A model generated the notes under the pieces. It made no database searches. It saw only the letters and a program-made list of their open reading frames with translations, and was not told where the DNA came from. Source: JBGAJN01 sp044224905 (lineage in GTDB: Bacteria > Verrucomicrobiota > Verrucomicrobiia > Limisphaerales > JBGAJN01). Taken from it: a DNA stretch of 64,000 nt. How positions within the stretch are numbered: the first letter of the stretch is position 1; each line of letters begins with the position of its first letter. Positions 30,001-36,713 of this stretch are shown one piece after another. A program made the translations under genes and the position numbers. Location of the stretch: positions 496,001-560,000 of the forward strand of contig JBGAJN010000003.1 of the NCBI GenBank assembly GCA_044224905.1. Direction: 5' to 3'.

Positions 30001-31180
30001 AGGTGAACGCGACGGGGGCCGCGAAGATGCCTTCACCGAGATTGTAATAGACCGAGTGCCCGCCGGTAAGCGGGTCAGTGTAAAGCAAGTCAGGCAACGA
30101 ATCGCAATTGATGTCCGCGAAAGCGATGTTGGGATTGCCGAGCGAGTAGGGGGGATTGTTCAAAACGACGCCGTTGGTGCCCGCGCTGGCGTCGAATCGT
30201 GTGTAGGCAAAACGCAACGGTGGCAGATAGGACGATTGAATTCCCGTGCGATTGTCGAACTGCGTCACCTTGCGGATGAGCGAGAAGAGAAGGCCGGCGT
30301 CGTTTACCGAAATCGGTTCAATTGGGTCGCCGGGTTCGGGATCGTAGCTCAGGACGTAACGCCGAACGAGGTTGCCGCGCGAGAGCACGCGAATCTGGTT
30401 GCAGCGTCGGGCCATGCGCATTTCAAAACCGCTGAGGAAACTGCTGAACGAATCCGCGCGGGTTTGGTAGTCGAATACGACCGAATGATAGTCGCTGCCG
30501 AAAATGCTGTAACGAATCTCGCTGAGGTAAATCTGCCCGGGCGAATCGGTGTTCGTCGTGTAGAGATACTGCATCCGATTCCCGTGCGTGTCGGTCACTT
30601 CGTCGACGCACCATTTAAAGGTGTCGTTAAAAGTGTTGCCGGTCGGTTTGGTGACGCGTGAGCGAGAGCCCGGACTGGTGAGATTCGGATACGAGCCGAG
30701 CTTGTAGGTCTTGCCGGCCTTGTCCTGAATTTGCCAGCCGTCGCCGCTGCGGGTGAAGCGCATGAAACCCGATTCATTCTCGCAGCGATACGATCCATCC
30801 GAAAGCGCGACGAGTTCTTCGCCTTGAAACGTGAACACGTCCGAGGACGTATAGGTCGGCAAGCCCTTCTCGGTCTGGCGTTGAATGCTGAATCCGCCGA
30901 GGCTCCACGCGAGGCCGAACGGGCCATTACCCGAGCCGGCGTTGTAGCGCAGCACGACTTCGGGTTGGAGCCCGTTGACGCCGGGTGGAATGGCGACCTT
31001 GACGCTGTAACTGGAAGTTCCGCTGTTGAGCTGGGGCTCGAAGGAATCGCCGAGGCCCTCAATCGAGCCCGGTCCCGAAGGCAGGGAGATTTTCGACAGG
31101 CCGACGCCGGACTTGTCCGCGGCCAGCGCCGTGACGGCGAGCCATGCGAAAATCAGGACTGCGCTGAGTCGGCGATGCAT
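24095..31180 (-). CDS. Tc-toxin-like TcB-TcC fusion (SpvB / FG-GAP / TcdB-middle / RHS) with ART-like C-terminal toxin
   Basis: The protein has 2361 residues and a signal peptide (MHRRLSAVLIFAWLAVTALA). Next come an SpvB-like domain (about 25-330, ISLPSGPGSIEGLGDSFEP), six FG-GAP/VCBS loops (about 350-665, such as DYDGDGKVDF and DVNADGLADV) and a TcdB-middle region (about 685-810, YHDGYYDSFEKEFRGF). RHS/YD repeats lead to the RHS core (about 2045-2147, DHLGSSSVLTDAAGN to NNPLRFVDPSGD). After DPSGD a unique 213-residue tail follows. Its end (about 2258-2361, VAYHLTEAKNVESIFEMGL and NVYMF) resembles ADP-ribosyltransferase/DarT/KptA-like toxins. Classical TcB plus TcC total a similar length. A Sec signal is unusual for this family. 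The tail assignment is weaker than the rest. Confidence 0.88.
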   Translation of the reverse strand: MHRRLSAVLIFAWLAVTALAADKSGVGLSKISLPSGPGSIEGLGDSFEPQLNSGTSSYSVKVAIPPGVNGLQPEVVLRYNAGSGNGPFGLAWSLGGFSIQRQTEKGLPTYTSSDVFTFQGEELVALSDGSYRCENESGFMRFTRSGDGWQIQDKAGKTYKLGSYPNLTSPGSRSRVTKPTGNTFNDTFKWCVDEVTDTHGNRMQYLYTTNTDSPGQIYLSEIRYSIFGSDYHSVVFDYQTRADSFSSFLSGFEMRMARRCNQIRVLSRGNLVRRYVLSYDPEPGDPIEPISVNDAGLLFSLIRKVTQFDNRTGIQSSYLPPLRFAYTRFDASAGTNGVVLNNPPYSLGNPNIAFADINCDSLPDLLYTDPLTGGHSVYYNLGEGIFAAPVAFTSFPAFYTLDNAANQLTDYDGDGKVDFVHKSGDNFGQFAFFPNTTKPVGNNDAQPTWGAQKDFDAPFPPFTLDDPSVRTLDLNGDKRIDFIRTTPYGFIYYYNRGTWWQEDGIYLFGEPQMGDITEADALTFSVTGAGGAEVPNDQVKLADMNGDRLLDLVRVNLFGTLLEVTFWPNKGNGYWGSRRTIAGTIDLGVIPLEDVFITDVNADGLADVVAVGANFIKYWINTGNGSFSREFLRTGMPDYIHGTTVLRQVDINGNGSTDFLWENFDPSTGSFKIEYYDFLATSKPNLLRAIDNGIGLRTDIEYKTTTDFYIADRKTNAPWNTRLPFSSQVVSRITKRFGLDLDPVPGQDQYVTDFSYHDGYYDSFEKEFRGFAFAKKVDLGDDRYTGTNAITVHSPTTITRFAFHTGTPDGVDNNEDGTVDEVNSRSGYEEESIKGKVLWTETTLWTADAGGPYPRQTNGVPAQDSVVFTREYNTWKIRTIHSPTSGFTYRDAFGVVQPAVSIAANTTDGKRVSFPFVAAHVKEIHEANGTLSAADSLEPVRTKKILYTEKDVDFFGNTIAERNYGEYSPGSTYDDERFTYSTYAFNLSAWLIGLPARKFVTDENGNFVSDTRNYYDGAAFTGLPLGEVGLLGDMTREEHSINGPAPIPAFSIIINLVGDPRLAANATITATRSRYDNYGNVLEVRDPLYTNAASGHAREFAYDATFHTYVEQETIHVGNSKPDLVASAIYDFGAGVITGSTDFNGNSSTYQYDSFWRLVGIVKPGDTLALPTQTFTYRPGDIFRSLYYNYAPNGDLTLAPSTDTVVSSVSTRAREQAGTTNTFDTYAFTDGAGHKLGVASESEVSGQWVFKDVKRYTSRGHERDAYLPFLSSTNAYVSPPVNLGKVEKFYDAAARVTRTLNPPETTNINARITQTRTVYLPLETVLYDEEDLEPTSPHYLTPHVQFKDGLDRLVGVDEVVKLNDDGTTNLTTVAWPTRYRYDLNDKLTHITDSHGNQKWFRYDGLGRKLFMNDPDRGTMTYTYDDASNLAETTDAKTQVIRYTYDGVNRLLSEDYLDEPFLSITAGFTYNPAQPISTNNRPDVAYFYDAPVSGLDVGNGTTATAQNTKGFLAYVWDLTGEEHTSYDARGRVSYTVKRINDPIHGQPVSFRTGFAYDSLDRVTQLTYPDDDFVFYQYNSRNLLERIHGGQVVGALGTSNVIAGIDYLPSDQLAQIDYGNNTRTTYSYDPRLRLNSLLTVSQPATLNTKLISFAYDFDGVSNIRQITDGRPATVVAAGDKRRNTQVFDYDNLYRLTRVQYSFETPGQSLRNDGSVNYRYDRIGNMLAQTSDLTHIENGLSVIDLGAMGYGGASGKANRSGRQPADPPGPHALTSVTSGGRAYPYDGNGNMTVIDGITNTWDFKDRLLRVESTNMVAFYAYDYTDRRITKRVIPKSLSTPNSNSPSTTLYIDKYSEVRPGEVATKYIWNGETRVTRLTAQLSPGNRVQRLRYRPGSNLLAPGVSAGSSPWATMFASAQRWNAGGGNWVAHGSGDALAAETVLWLRSGGNGTLTLSGTPWSAGARVVNGTAFVAGWGAEVMPLGTNLLPTLDAWAWDEAAQAWRKRFGGSLGGASDLPATLDAGRGLFARTVSSTPVAAPDPTLTVRFYHQDHLGSSSVLTDAAGNLVEETANYAFGHPRNQHQIRGSAESYRFTQKELDSETSLQCLEARFFSGILGRFTRVDPLSSPYPAAMNSYAYGLNNPLRFVDPSGDAASDVANLLDEKLHSVGESIKIGDTSEASFFNDVIVNSVRDVAKLFTDTLRFGEGIAEAKNSLEQGEFKQGGLALLQDIGRGASIAGTTGKGVTAYFGRAAKLGELPSVAYHLTEAKNVESIFEMGLRPTEGVYKNLTDFGRKNVYMFGTENPSGAQRLLNFGKEQAKQEVKILIDVTKLDPSKLTVRPLDSVIRYRGPIPADAVLGAIKAK

Positions 31181-31199
31181 GAAATCGTTTCATTCCGCC

Positions 31200-32150
31200 T
31201 CACGGAACACTCACCGGCCCCCGCGGCGGACCGCTGCCGGGCTTCGATGGTTCAACGAGCTTCTTCAACTCGGCCTCGTTGACCGTGACGGGAATGTTCT
31301 TCTTGAGCGCCTCGCAATACTCGCGGAACAACTGCTGGCGCTTCGCCGCATACAGCCGGCTGCTTACCTCGGCTTTAATCGGTTCCAACGGCGTGACGTC
31401 ACCGGGTCGTTTCTCGCCGAGGCTCACGAAGTAAATCGCTTTGGGCGTTTTGACGGGCGGCGAGATGTCGCCGGGCTTCGCGAGCGAGAACATCGCGCTC
31501 TGCACTTCCGGCGGATAGCGGCGGCTCGCTTGTTTCTCCACCATCCAGTTGCTGTTACCGCCGCTGATGCGTTCGCCGGGATCGTCGGACATGCGGCGCA
31601 CGAGGAGGTCAAACTTCTGACCGAGCTTGAGCTGCGCCTCGACGTCAGCAGCTTTCTTCGCCGCTTCGCTCTCTTTGCCTGGGGCAATGAACAACGTGAG
31701 CACCTGGCCTCGGGCGAGGGCGGGGCGGGAGAACTCGCTCACGTGGTCGTCGTAATACTTCTTCAACTCCGCATCGGTGAACTTTTGCCCTTTCAACGCG
31801 GCATCGACTTTGTCGGCCATCCATTTCTGCACGAGCAATTCTTTGATCTGCTTCGCCAGCTCGGGGTCTTTGTCGAGGCCGAGTTGCGTGGCGTTCTCGG
31901 CAGCCAACTCGAAGTTGATCGCGTCCTCCAACCCGCGGCGGGCGGATGCTTCCTCGAACACATTGTAGCCGCCGCGCGCGATGGCTTGCCGCACGGCCTC
32001 GGTCGTCACGACGGCGCTGCCCACGCGGGCGACTTCGGCAGCGGGGAGGTTCATCGCACCTGCGGAAAGCAACAGCGACGCAATTGCCGTGGAAGCGAAT
32101 CCCGAACTTCGCCTCCGACCCGCAACCCGTCCGTGTGCATCGGTGTTCAT
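31200..32150 (-). CDS. Periplasmic parvulin-type peptidyl-prolyl isomerase (SurA/PrsA-like)
   Basis: The 316-residue protein has an N-terminal signal (AIASLLLSAGAMNLPAAE), a SurA/PrsA-like helical domain and a rotamase domain at about residues 150-245. The latter includes ARGQVLTLFIAPG, RRMSDDPGERISGGNSNWM and FSLAKPGDISPPVKT. It folds or chaperones exported proteins in the periplasm. It lies 6 bases after the TcA-like gene and 19 bases before the TcBC-like gene, so it is probably a dedicated chaperone for them. The first codons (MNTDAHGR) come from a repeat-like stretch around 32130-32155, so the true start may be slightly downstream. Confidence 0.88.
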   Translation of the reverse strand: MNTDAHGRVAGRRRSSGFASTAIASLLLSAGAMNLPAAEVARVGSAVVTTEAVRQAIARGGYNVFEEASARRGLEDAINFELAAENATQLGLDKDPELAKQIKELLVQKWMADKVDAALKGQKFTDAELKKYYDDHVSEFSRPALARGQVLTLFIAPGKESEAAKKAADVEAQLKLGQKFDLLVRRMSDDPGERISGGNSNWMVEKQASRRYPPEVQSAMFSLAKPGDISPPVKTPKAIYFVSLGEKRPGDVTPLEPIKAEVSSRLYAAKRQQLFREYCEALKKNIPVTVNEAELKKLVEPSKPGSGPPRGPVSVP

Positions 32151-32156
32151 CCGTCG

Positions 32157-35100
32157 TTAGAAATTCGGGAACTCTGGCGGGTTGCCGTAGGTATAGGTGA
32201 AGCGGATCACGATGTCCTTGAGCTTGCTGAAATCGATGTTCCGGTTCGACGGCTTGGTCGTGTCGATTTTCAAAATCCAGTCCGTCGCGGCGACGGGGCG
32301 ATCTGCAAGGCCGGTGACATCAAACTCTGACGGGGGACGTCCGCCGGTCGCGCCGTTGATGCGGGCGGGCACTTTGATCGTGAAGGCTGAGCGGTCAATG
32401 CGACCGGGGTTGAACGTCAGCTTGAAGAGATCATCGGCGGCGGGCGGTTCGGCGAAGAATCGGCGCAGCGTGGTGATGCCGGATTGGGTGAGATCAATCT
32501 CGGCGACCTGCGAGGAGTTGAAACCGCTCTCGGCCACCAGATCGATGCGGATGGTGGCGATTCGCATGTTCCACTCGGCACCGAGCGCGGGGAAGAAGCG
32601 GTTGTCCTCGATGGTGGTCTGGAACTTGAATTCCAACGGCGGGTTGAGCGGGTTCGCGTTCGCATTGGTGCGGTTCGCTTCGAGATAATTGCGAAAGCTC
32701 TGAATGCTCTGCGACAGCGTGAGCACGCCGGAGAGGGGCTTGAGGTTGAGAATTTGTTCGCGGACGGAAATCGGCTCGGCGGTGTAAGGGCCGGCGTGGT
32801 TGGGGCCGCGGACGCTGGTGATGTTGATGCGGCGCAGTTTGCTATCCCACGCTTTGAGCGCATCGAGATAATCCTTCGCCTCGTCCGCGGTGCGGGTGAC
32901 GAACAGGGAATCCGTGTCGGTGAATTTATCGAAGAGGGGGTTTTCGAGCGACGGCGGTTCGTAACTACTCGTGGGGATGATCAGGGGATTGCGGTAGGCT
33001 TCCGTCCACTCATATTCGAGTGTCTTGGCGAGCCGATAGAGTCGGTCAATCGCGAAGTCCAGTTCCGACTCGGCCCGCTGCTGCGCACGCGAAACGACGA
33101 CCCGGAAGGACGGGTCTTGGAAATACAGGTTCTCCGCGGTGGCGCGTGTATGGGCGAGGTCTTCGATGAGGCGGTCGGTCTGGGATTGAAGGTTCTCCAA
33201 ATGAAGTGTGGCTTGATCGAGCGCGTTGTCTGCGCGGTCGATTCCAATTGCGAGGTTGCCCTGTTCAAGCAGAAGTCCGCGAATTTCTGCATCGAGATTG
33301 ACACTGTTTACCGCAATCGTTTGAGCAATCTGGATTGCCGTCTTGGCAGCTAGAGCCAAGCCCTTAGCCGCCCCTCCGACCTGCGCAACTGGGTTCTGGG
33401 TTGTTCCCGTCCGAGTATTCAACAATCCCTCCGATGTCCCAAGAAGGTAATCTGCCGCAGTCAGCGAAACCTGCGCTGCAACGTTTATTACTGTGACTGC
33501 TGTGTTTGCCCAACGCTTGATGTCGACCCGCTTGAAAAGGTTGTTGAGGTCATTTACCCGTTGCTGAACATTTAACGTCGCGTCTAAAACGCCCAGCACT
33601 CCTTCACCGATCTGCCCCGCGCCGCTCGCCGTCGTATTTGGATAATCCCGCAGGATTGCCGCGATACGATTGTTCACCGTCAGGCGATAGTCGTTTTGGT
33701 CCTGCACCGTTTGGAGATTGTTGTAGAGCGCGGGGTCGACGCCGGTGAGGAGCTTAAGCGGCGTGATGTAGCTGGTGCGTTGGCTGAGGAGTTCGTTGCG
33801 CAACGTCGCTTGGTTCTGGTCGAACTCGCGCTTGTCATTGCGGGCGTCGATTTCGGCGGTGCGCGCGTCGGCGACCGCGTCGGTGGCGTCTTGCAGGATC
33901 GCCGAGAAACTTTCGTTGGGAATGAAGGAGCCATCGTTGCCGAGGGGGTTCAAGCCGGCGTTGATGCTCTCGAAGAGGTCGCGGGCATTCTTAATGTTCG
34001 CGAGCAGTGAGTTGCCCTCGTTAAGCGCGAAGTTGGTCGGGTTCTGTCCGGCGGCGAGCAGCGCCATACCGAGGTAGCCTTGCAGACCGGCGCGTTTGCA
34101 TTCCTCCTTGGACTCCTGTCGTGCAAGCGAATCTTGAATCGAGAGGCGGAACAACTTCTTGGCCTTCTCGGTCGTGCCTTGCGCGAGGCGGTCGAGCGTG
34201 GAGGTGAGTTGCCAGAACTCGTTGCGGATGGGAATGGGTTGCTGGCTCAGGTTCGGGTCCAGCATCGTGACGTAACGCGGGAAATCCGGGAACGGCTCCT
34301 GGCCCTCGGGCGCGCGGCTGCGCAGGAAGCCCACACCGAATTCCTGGATGATGTTGAAGATGTGATAGAGCGACGCCTGATAATCGAGCAACGCAACGTC
34401 GATAGCCGCCGTCTCTTCACGCACGCCCGGCGGCACGGGCAGGCGAACGGGCGGGTCGTCCGGGTTGGTGATGCGCGGATACTTGATGCGCAGCGCGGTG
34501 ATGAGGCGCTGGTTGCCGATGAGCAACTGACCTTGGAGCAACTCGTTTACGAGTTCGGCAAGATGCTGCTGGTCGGTGCTGTTCGGATTTCTCAAACCGC
34601 GCGGACCGAGGGCGTTCAGCAACTGATTGTAGTCCTCCTCGAAGAGATGGAAGTAGGTATAAGTGTCGCCGGTGGCGCCCTGCGCGGAATAGGTTTTCAC
34701 CAAGTCATCCCAATCGTATTCCTCAGGGAAACCGCGACGGTAGGCGCGGCCCAGCGTGAGCTTCGGAGCCACGTTTACCACCCGGATGAAATCGGACTTG
34801 GTGCGGATGATCTCCTTCACCACGGCGGGGTTGGTGTTGATCGTGTAGCGCACGCGCATGGAAACGGTGTTGCTGCCGATGCTGGGATACGCATACGTCA
34901 CGCTGTTCCCGTTGCTCGTGCCGGGGCCGGTGAAGTTGGTCGGGCCGTTGAAATTCCAATCCACCGCGGTTACTACGCCGGGCTTCACGAATTCCACATT
35001 GGCGAAGAAGCGGATCGATTCGTTCGTGAGCGCAAGTCGCTTGGAGGAACTCATCGTTACCTTGAGGTCGGGATTCCCGGCGGCGTATTCCGTGATCTGG

Positions 35101-35546
35101 ATTTCGGGATCAATGCCTTGTTCCGGCGGGCCGTAAACGTCTTCCGTGACGCCGTTGGTCGCGGCATAGACGTTGTTGGCAAAATCAGTGAGGTAAAGCC
35201 GAGGAAGCACCCGATAGACGCCGTCCGCTCCTTTCTTCGTCGGATCAAACGTTGCATACCACACCGAGTTCAATCCGTCGGAGCCCGTGCCCGAGGCGTC
35301 AATCGTTCCGTCGCCATCGAAATCCCACTGCCACGATGCGATATTGGTTTTCGCCAGCGAGTTGGTGGTCTCGACGTAGTAGAAGCTCACCGCATCGCCT
35401 TCGTTGGCCTTGTAGGGGCGGGCGTAAAAGCGGGCGACCGGCTGGGCGGCGGCAGTGATGTCCAGCGCGAGAGCAAAGATGATCCCGAGGGACAGAAGTC
35501 TTAATCTTCGCACCTTCGCCAATAAGCTGGAGGGTATACTTCTCAC
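32157..35546 (-). CDS. TcA-like toxin subunit with N-terminal PKD domains
   Basis: The 1129-residue protein has a GTG start and a signal peptide (LRLLSLGIIFALALDITAAA). Two PKD-like domains follow (about 35-120 with WQWDFDGDGTID, about 155-255 with DWNFNGPTNFTG). From about 300 to 870 it is helical, with a hydrophobic stretch (VTVINVAAQVSLTAADYLLG, GLALAAKTAIQIAQTIAV) followed by coiled coil and ENLYFQ. This order resembles the pore-forming helices of TcA. The last 230 residues resemble the TcA C-terminal TcB-binding domain: KLRRINITSVRG, AGPYT near 918 and DFSKLKDIVIRFTYTYG at the end. It is less than half the length of classical TcA and lacks the neuraminidase-like and receptor domains. The match is made by eye. 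Confidence 0.72.
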   Translation of the reverse strand: MRSIPSSLLAKVRRLRLLSLGIIFALALDITAAAQPVARFYARPYKANEGDAVSFYYVETTNSLAKTNIASWQWDFDGDGTIDASGTGSDGLNSVWYATFDPTKKGADGVYRVLPRLYLTDFANNVYAATNGVTEDVYGPPEQGIDPEIQITEYAAGNPDLKVTMSSSKRLALTNESIRFFANVEFVKPGVVTAVDWNFNGPTNFTGPGTSNGNSVTYAYPSIGSNTVSMRVRYTINTNPAVVKEIIRTKSDFIRVVNVAPKLTLGRAYRRGFPEEYDWDDLVKTYSAQGATGDTYTYFHLFEEDYNQLLNALGPRGLRNPNSTDQQHLAELVNELLQGQLLIGNQRLITALRIKYPRITNPDDPPVRLPVPPGVREETAAIDVALLDYQASLYHIFNIIQEFGVGFLRSRAPEGQEPFPDFPRYVTMLDPNLSQQPIPIRNEFWQLTSTLDRLAQGTTEKAKKLFRLSIQDSLARQESKEECKRAGLQGYLGMALLAAGQNPTNFALNEGNSLLANIKNARDLFESINAGLNPLGNDGSFIPNESFSAILQDATDAVADARTAEIDARNDKREFDQNQATLRNELLSQRTSYITPLKLLTGVDPALYNNLQTVQDQNDYRLTVNNRIAAILRDYPNTTASGAGQIGEGVLGVLDATLNVQQRVNDLNNLFKRVDIKRWANTAVTVINVAAQVSLTAADYLLGTSEGLLNTRTGTTQNPVAQVGGAAKGLALAAKTAIQIAQTIAVNSVNLDAEIRGLLLEQGNLAIGIDRADNALDQATLHLENLQSQTDRLIEDLAHTRATAENLYFQDPSFRVVVSRAQQRAESELDFAIDRLYRLAKTLEYEWTEAYRNPLIIPTSSYEPPSLENPLFDKFTDTDSLFVTRTADEAKDYLDALKAWDSKLRRINITSVRGPNHAGPYTAEPISVREQILNLKPLSGVLTLSQSIQSFRNYLEANRTNANANPLNPPLEFKFQTTIEDNRFFPALGAEWNMRIATIRIDLVAESGFNSSQVAEIDLTQSGITTLRRFFAEPPAADDLFKLTFNPGRIDRSAFTIKVPARINGATGGRPPSEFDVTGLADRPVAATDWILKIDTTKPSNRNIDFSKLKDIVIRFTYTYGNPPEFPNF

Positions 35547-35604
35547 TCTGTTTTGCGTGAACTATTGAATCGTGAGCTTCCTATTTCGGTGGACCTATCA
35601 CCTC

Positions 35605-36702
35605 TTAAAGTTCATACGCAATGAAACGAACGTTTGTTAGTCCCACTCCGGTAGTTCCGCTGGTGTCAAATTGCACGGTATAGGTGTTTGTTCCCGCAGC
35701 TGGGAAGTCAAGGAAGTGAAACGCTTCGGGCGGAAGATAAGAGTCAAGGTCGCCGTTTGGAAAGCCATACAGAGAATAGCTTTGCCGAGATATTCCAACG
35801 TTGTTTCGAGAAAAACGGAATGCGTAAAAAATTCTGCCGTTGGCAGTGATGGTGTATCCCCGAACGATCGAAGAACTACCTTCGGTTGAAGCTAAGGACA
35901 GCATAACCGGTCGTCCAGATGATACGATTTGAACCGCTAGTTCAACGATGTTGGAAGGGCCTGAATTTGCCGATCCAAGGTCTCTGGTAATTATCGGACT
36001 GATTGCAATACCACCAATACCGACATTTGTTCCGACTGCCCGCGGCGCTAGGTTTGTCAGGTTAATGGCTCCGCCGGAAAGGTGAACATTTCCGATGGCA
36101 TTAGCAGCGATCTGGTTTGATCCGATGATGCCGTTGATCAACTGGCTAGAAGTAATTGTATTACTGGCAATCTGACTGGCGGTGATGGTTTGCGGTGCTA
36201 TTTGCGCAGCGGTGATTCCTTGCGTTTGCAGCTTGTCGCCGCGAATTTGCCCGCTAACCGGATTGTTTGTTCCGCCCACCATGACCGCGCTCCAATCATA
36301 CCCAGCTAGCTTATCCGAGTTCTTCGCCCAGAAGGCCGGAATGATCATCTGGCGCGGCACCATTTCGGGATCCGGCGTGTTGGGATTGTTATCAGCATCC
36401 ACCGTGATGCCCAGGTGCTTGGTGTTGGTGAAGGAAACACCGTCGAGCGCTGAAATCGAGCCGAGAAACACATTCACCATGCCGTTGATCACGCCCACCT
36501 TCTCATGCCGCTCCTGCCAGATCGAGCTGCCACCCACCGCCTGATCGTAAAGCTGGAAGAGAATGGTGAACTGGCCGTTGGTGTAAGGCACGCCTTGCTG
36601 GTCCGTCAGGCGGCCTTGAAACGGAATGAGCGAAGGCTCAGCCGCGCGCGCCAGCACGGTCGCGAGCAGGAGCAGAAAGGTGAATTGGAGAATGGTTTTC
36701 AT
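35605..36702 (-). CDS. Secreted tail-fibre-like protein
   Basis: The 365-residue protein has a signal peptide (MKTILQFTFLLLLATVLARA). Next is a Verrucomicrobiota-type module SLIPFQGRLTDQQGVPYTNG (about 25-150). A repeat region of about 90 residues (ITAAQIAPQTITASQIASNT and following) gives a beta-helical, phage-tail-fibre-like shaft, and a C-terminal globular beta domain closes the protein. I chose ATG 36702 over a GTG 15 bases upstream because it opens the signal peptide. It lies 11 bases after the 994-residue protein and 58 bases before the TcA-like gene. A role as an adhesion or receptor-binding fibre for the toxin complex is inferred. Confidence 0.82.
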   Translation of the reverse strand: MKTILQFTFLLLLATVLARAAEPSLIPFQGRLTDQQGVPYTNGQFTILFQLYDQAVGGSSIWQERHEKVGVINGMVNVFLGSISALDGVSFTNTKHLGITVDADNNPNTPDPEMVPRQMIIPAFWAKNSDKLAGYDWSAVMVGGTNNPVSGQIRGDKLQTQGITAAQIAPQTITASQIASNTITSSQLINGIIGSNQIAANAIGNVHLSGGAINLTNLAPRAVGTNVGIGGIAISPIITRDLGSANSGPSNIVELAVQIVSSGRPVMLSLASTEGSSSIVRGYTITANGRIFYAFRFSRNNVGISRQSYSLYGFPNGDLDSYLPPEAFHFLDFPAAGTNTYTVQFDTSGTTGVGLTNVRFIAYEL

Positions 36703-36713
36703 GGCTGTTCTTT

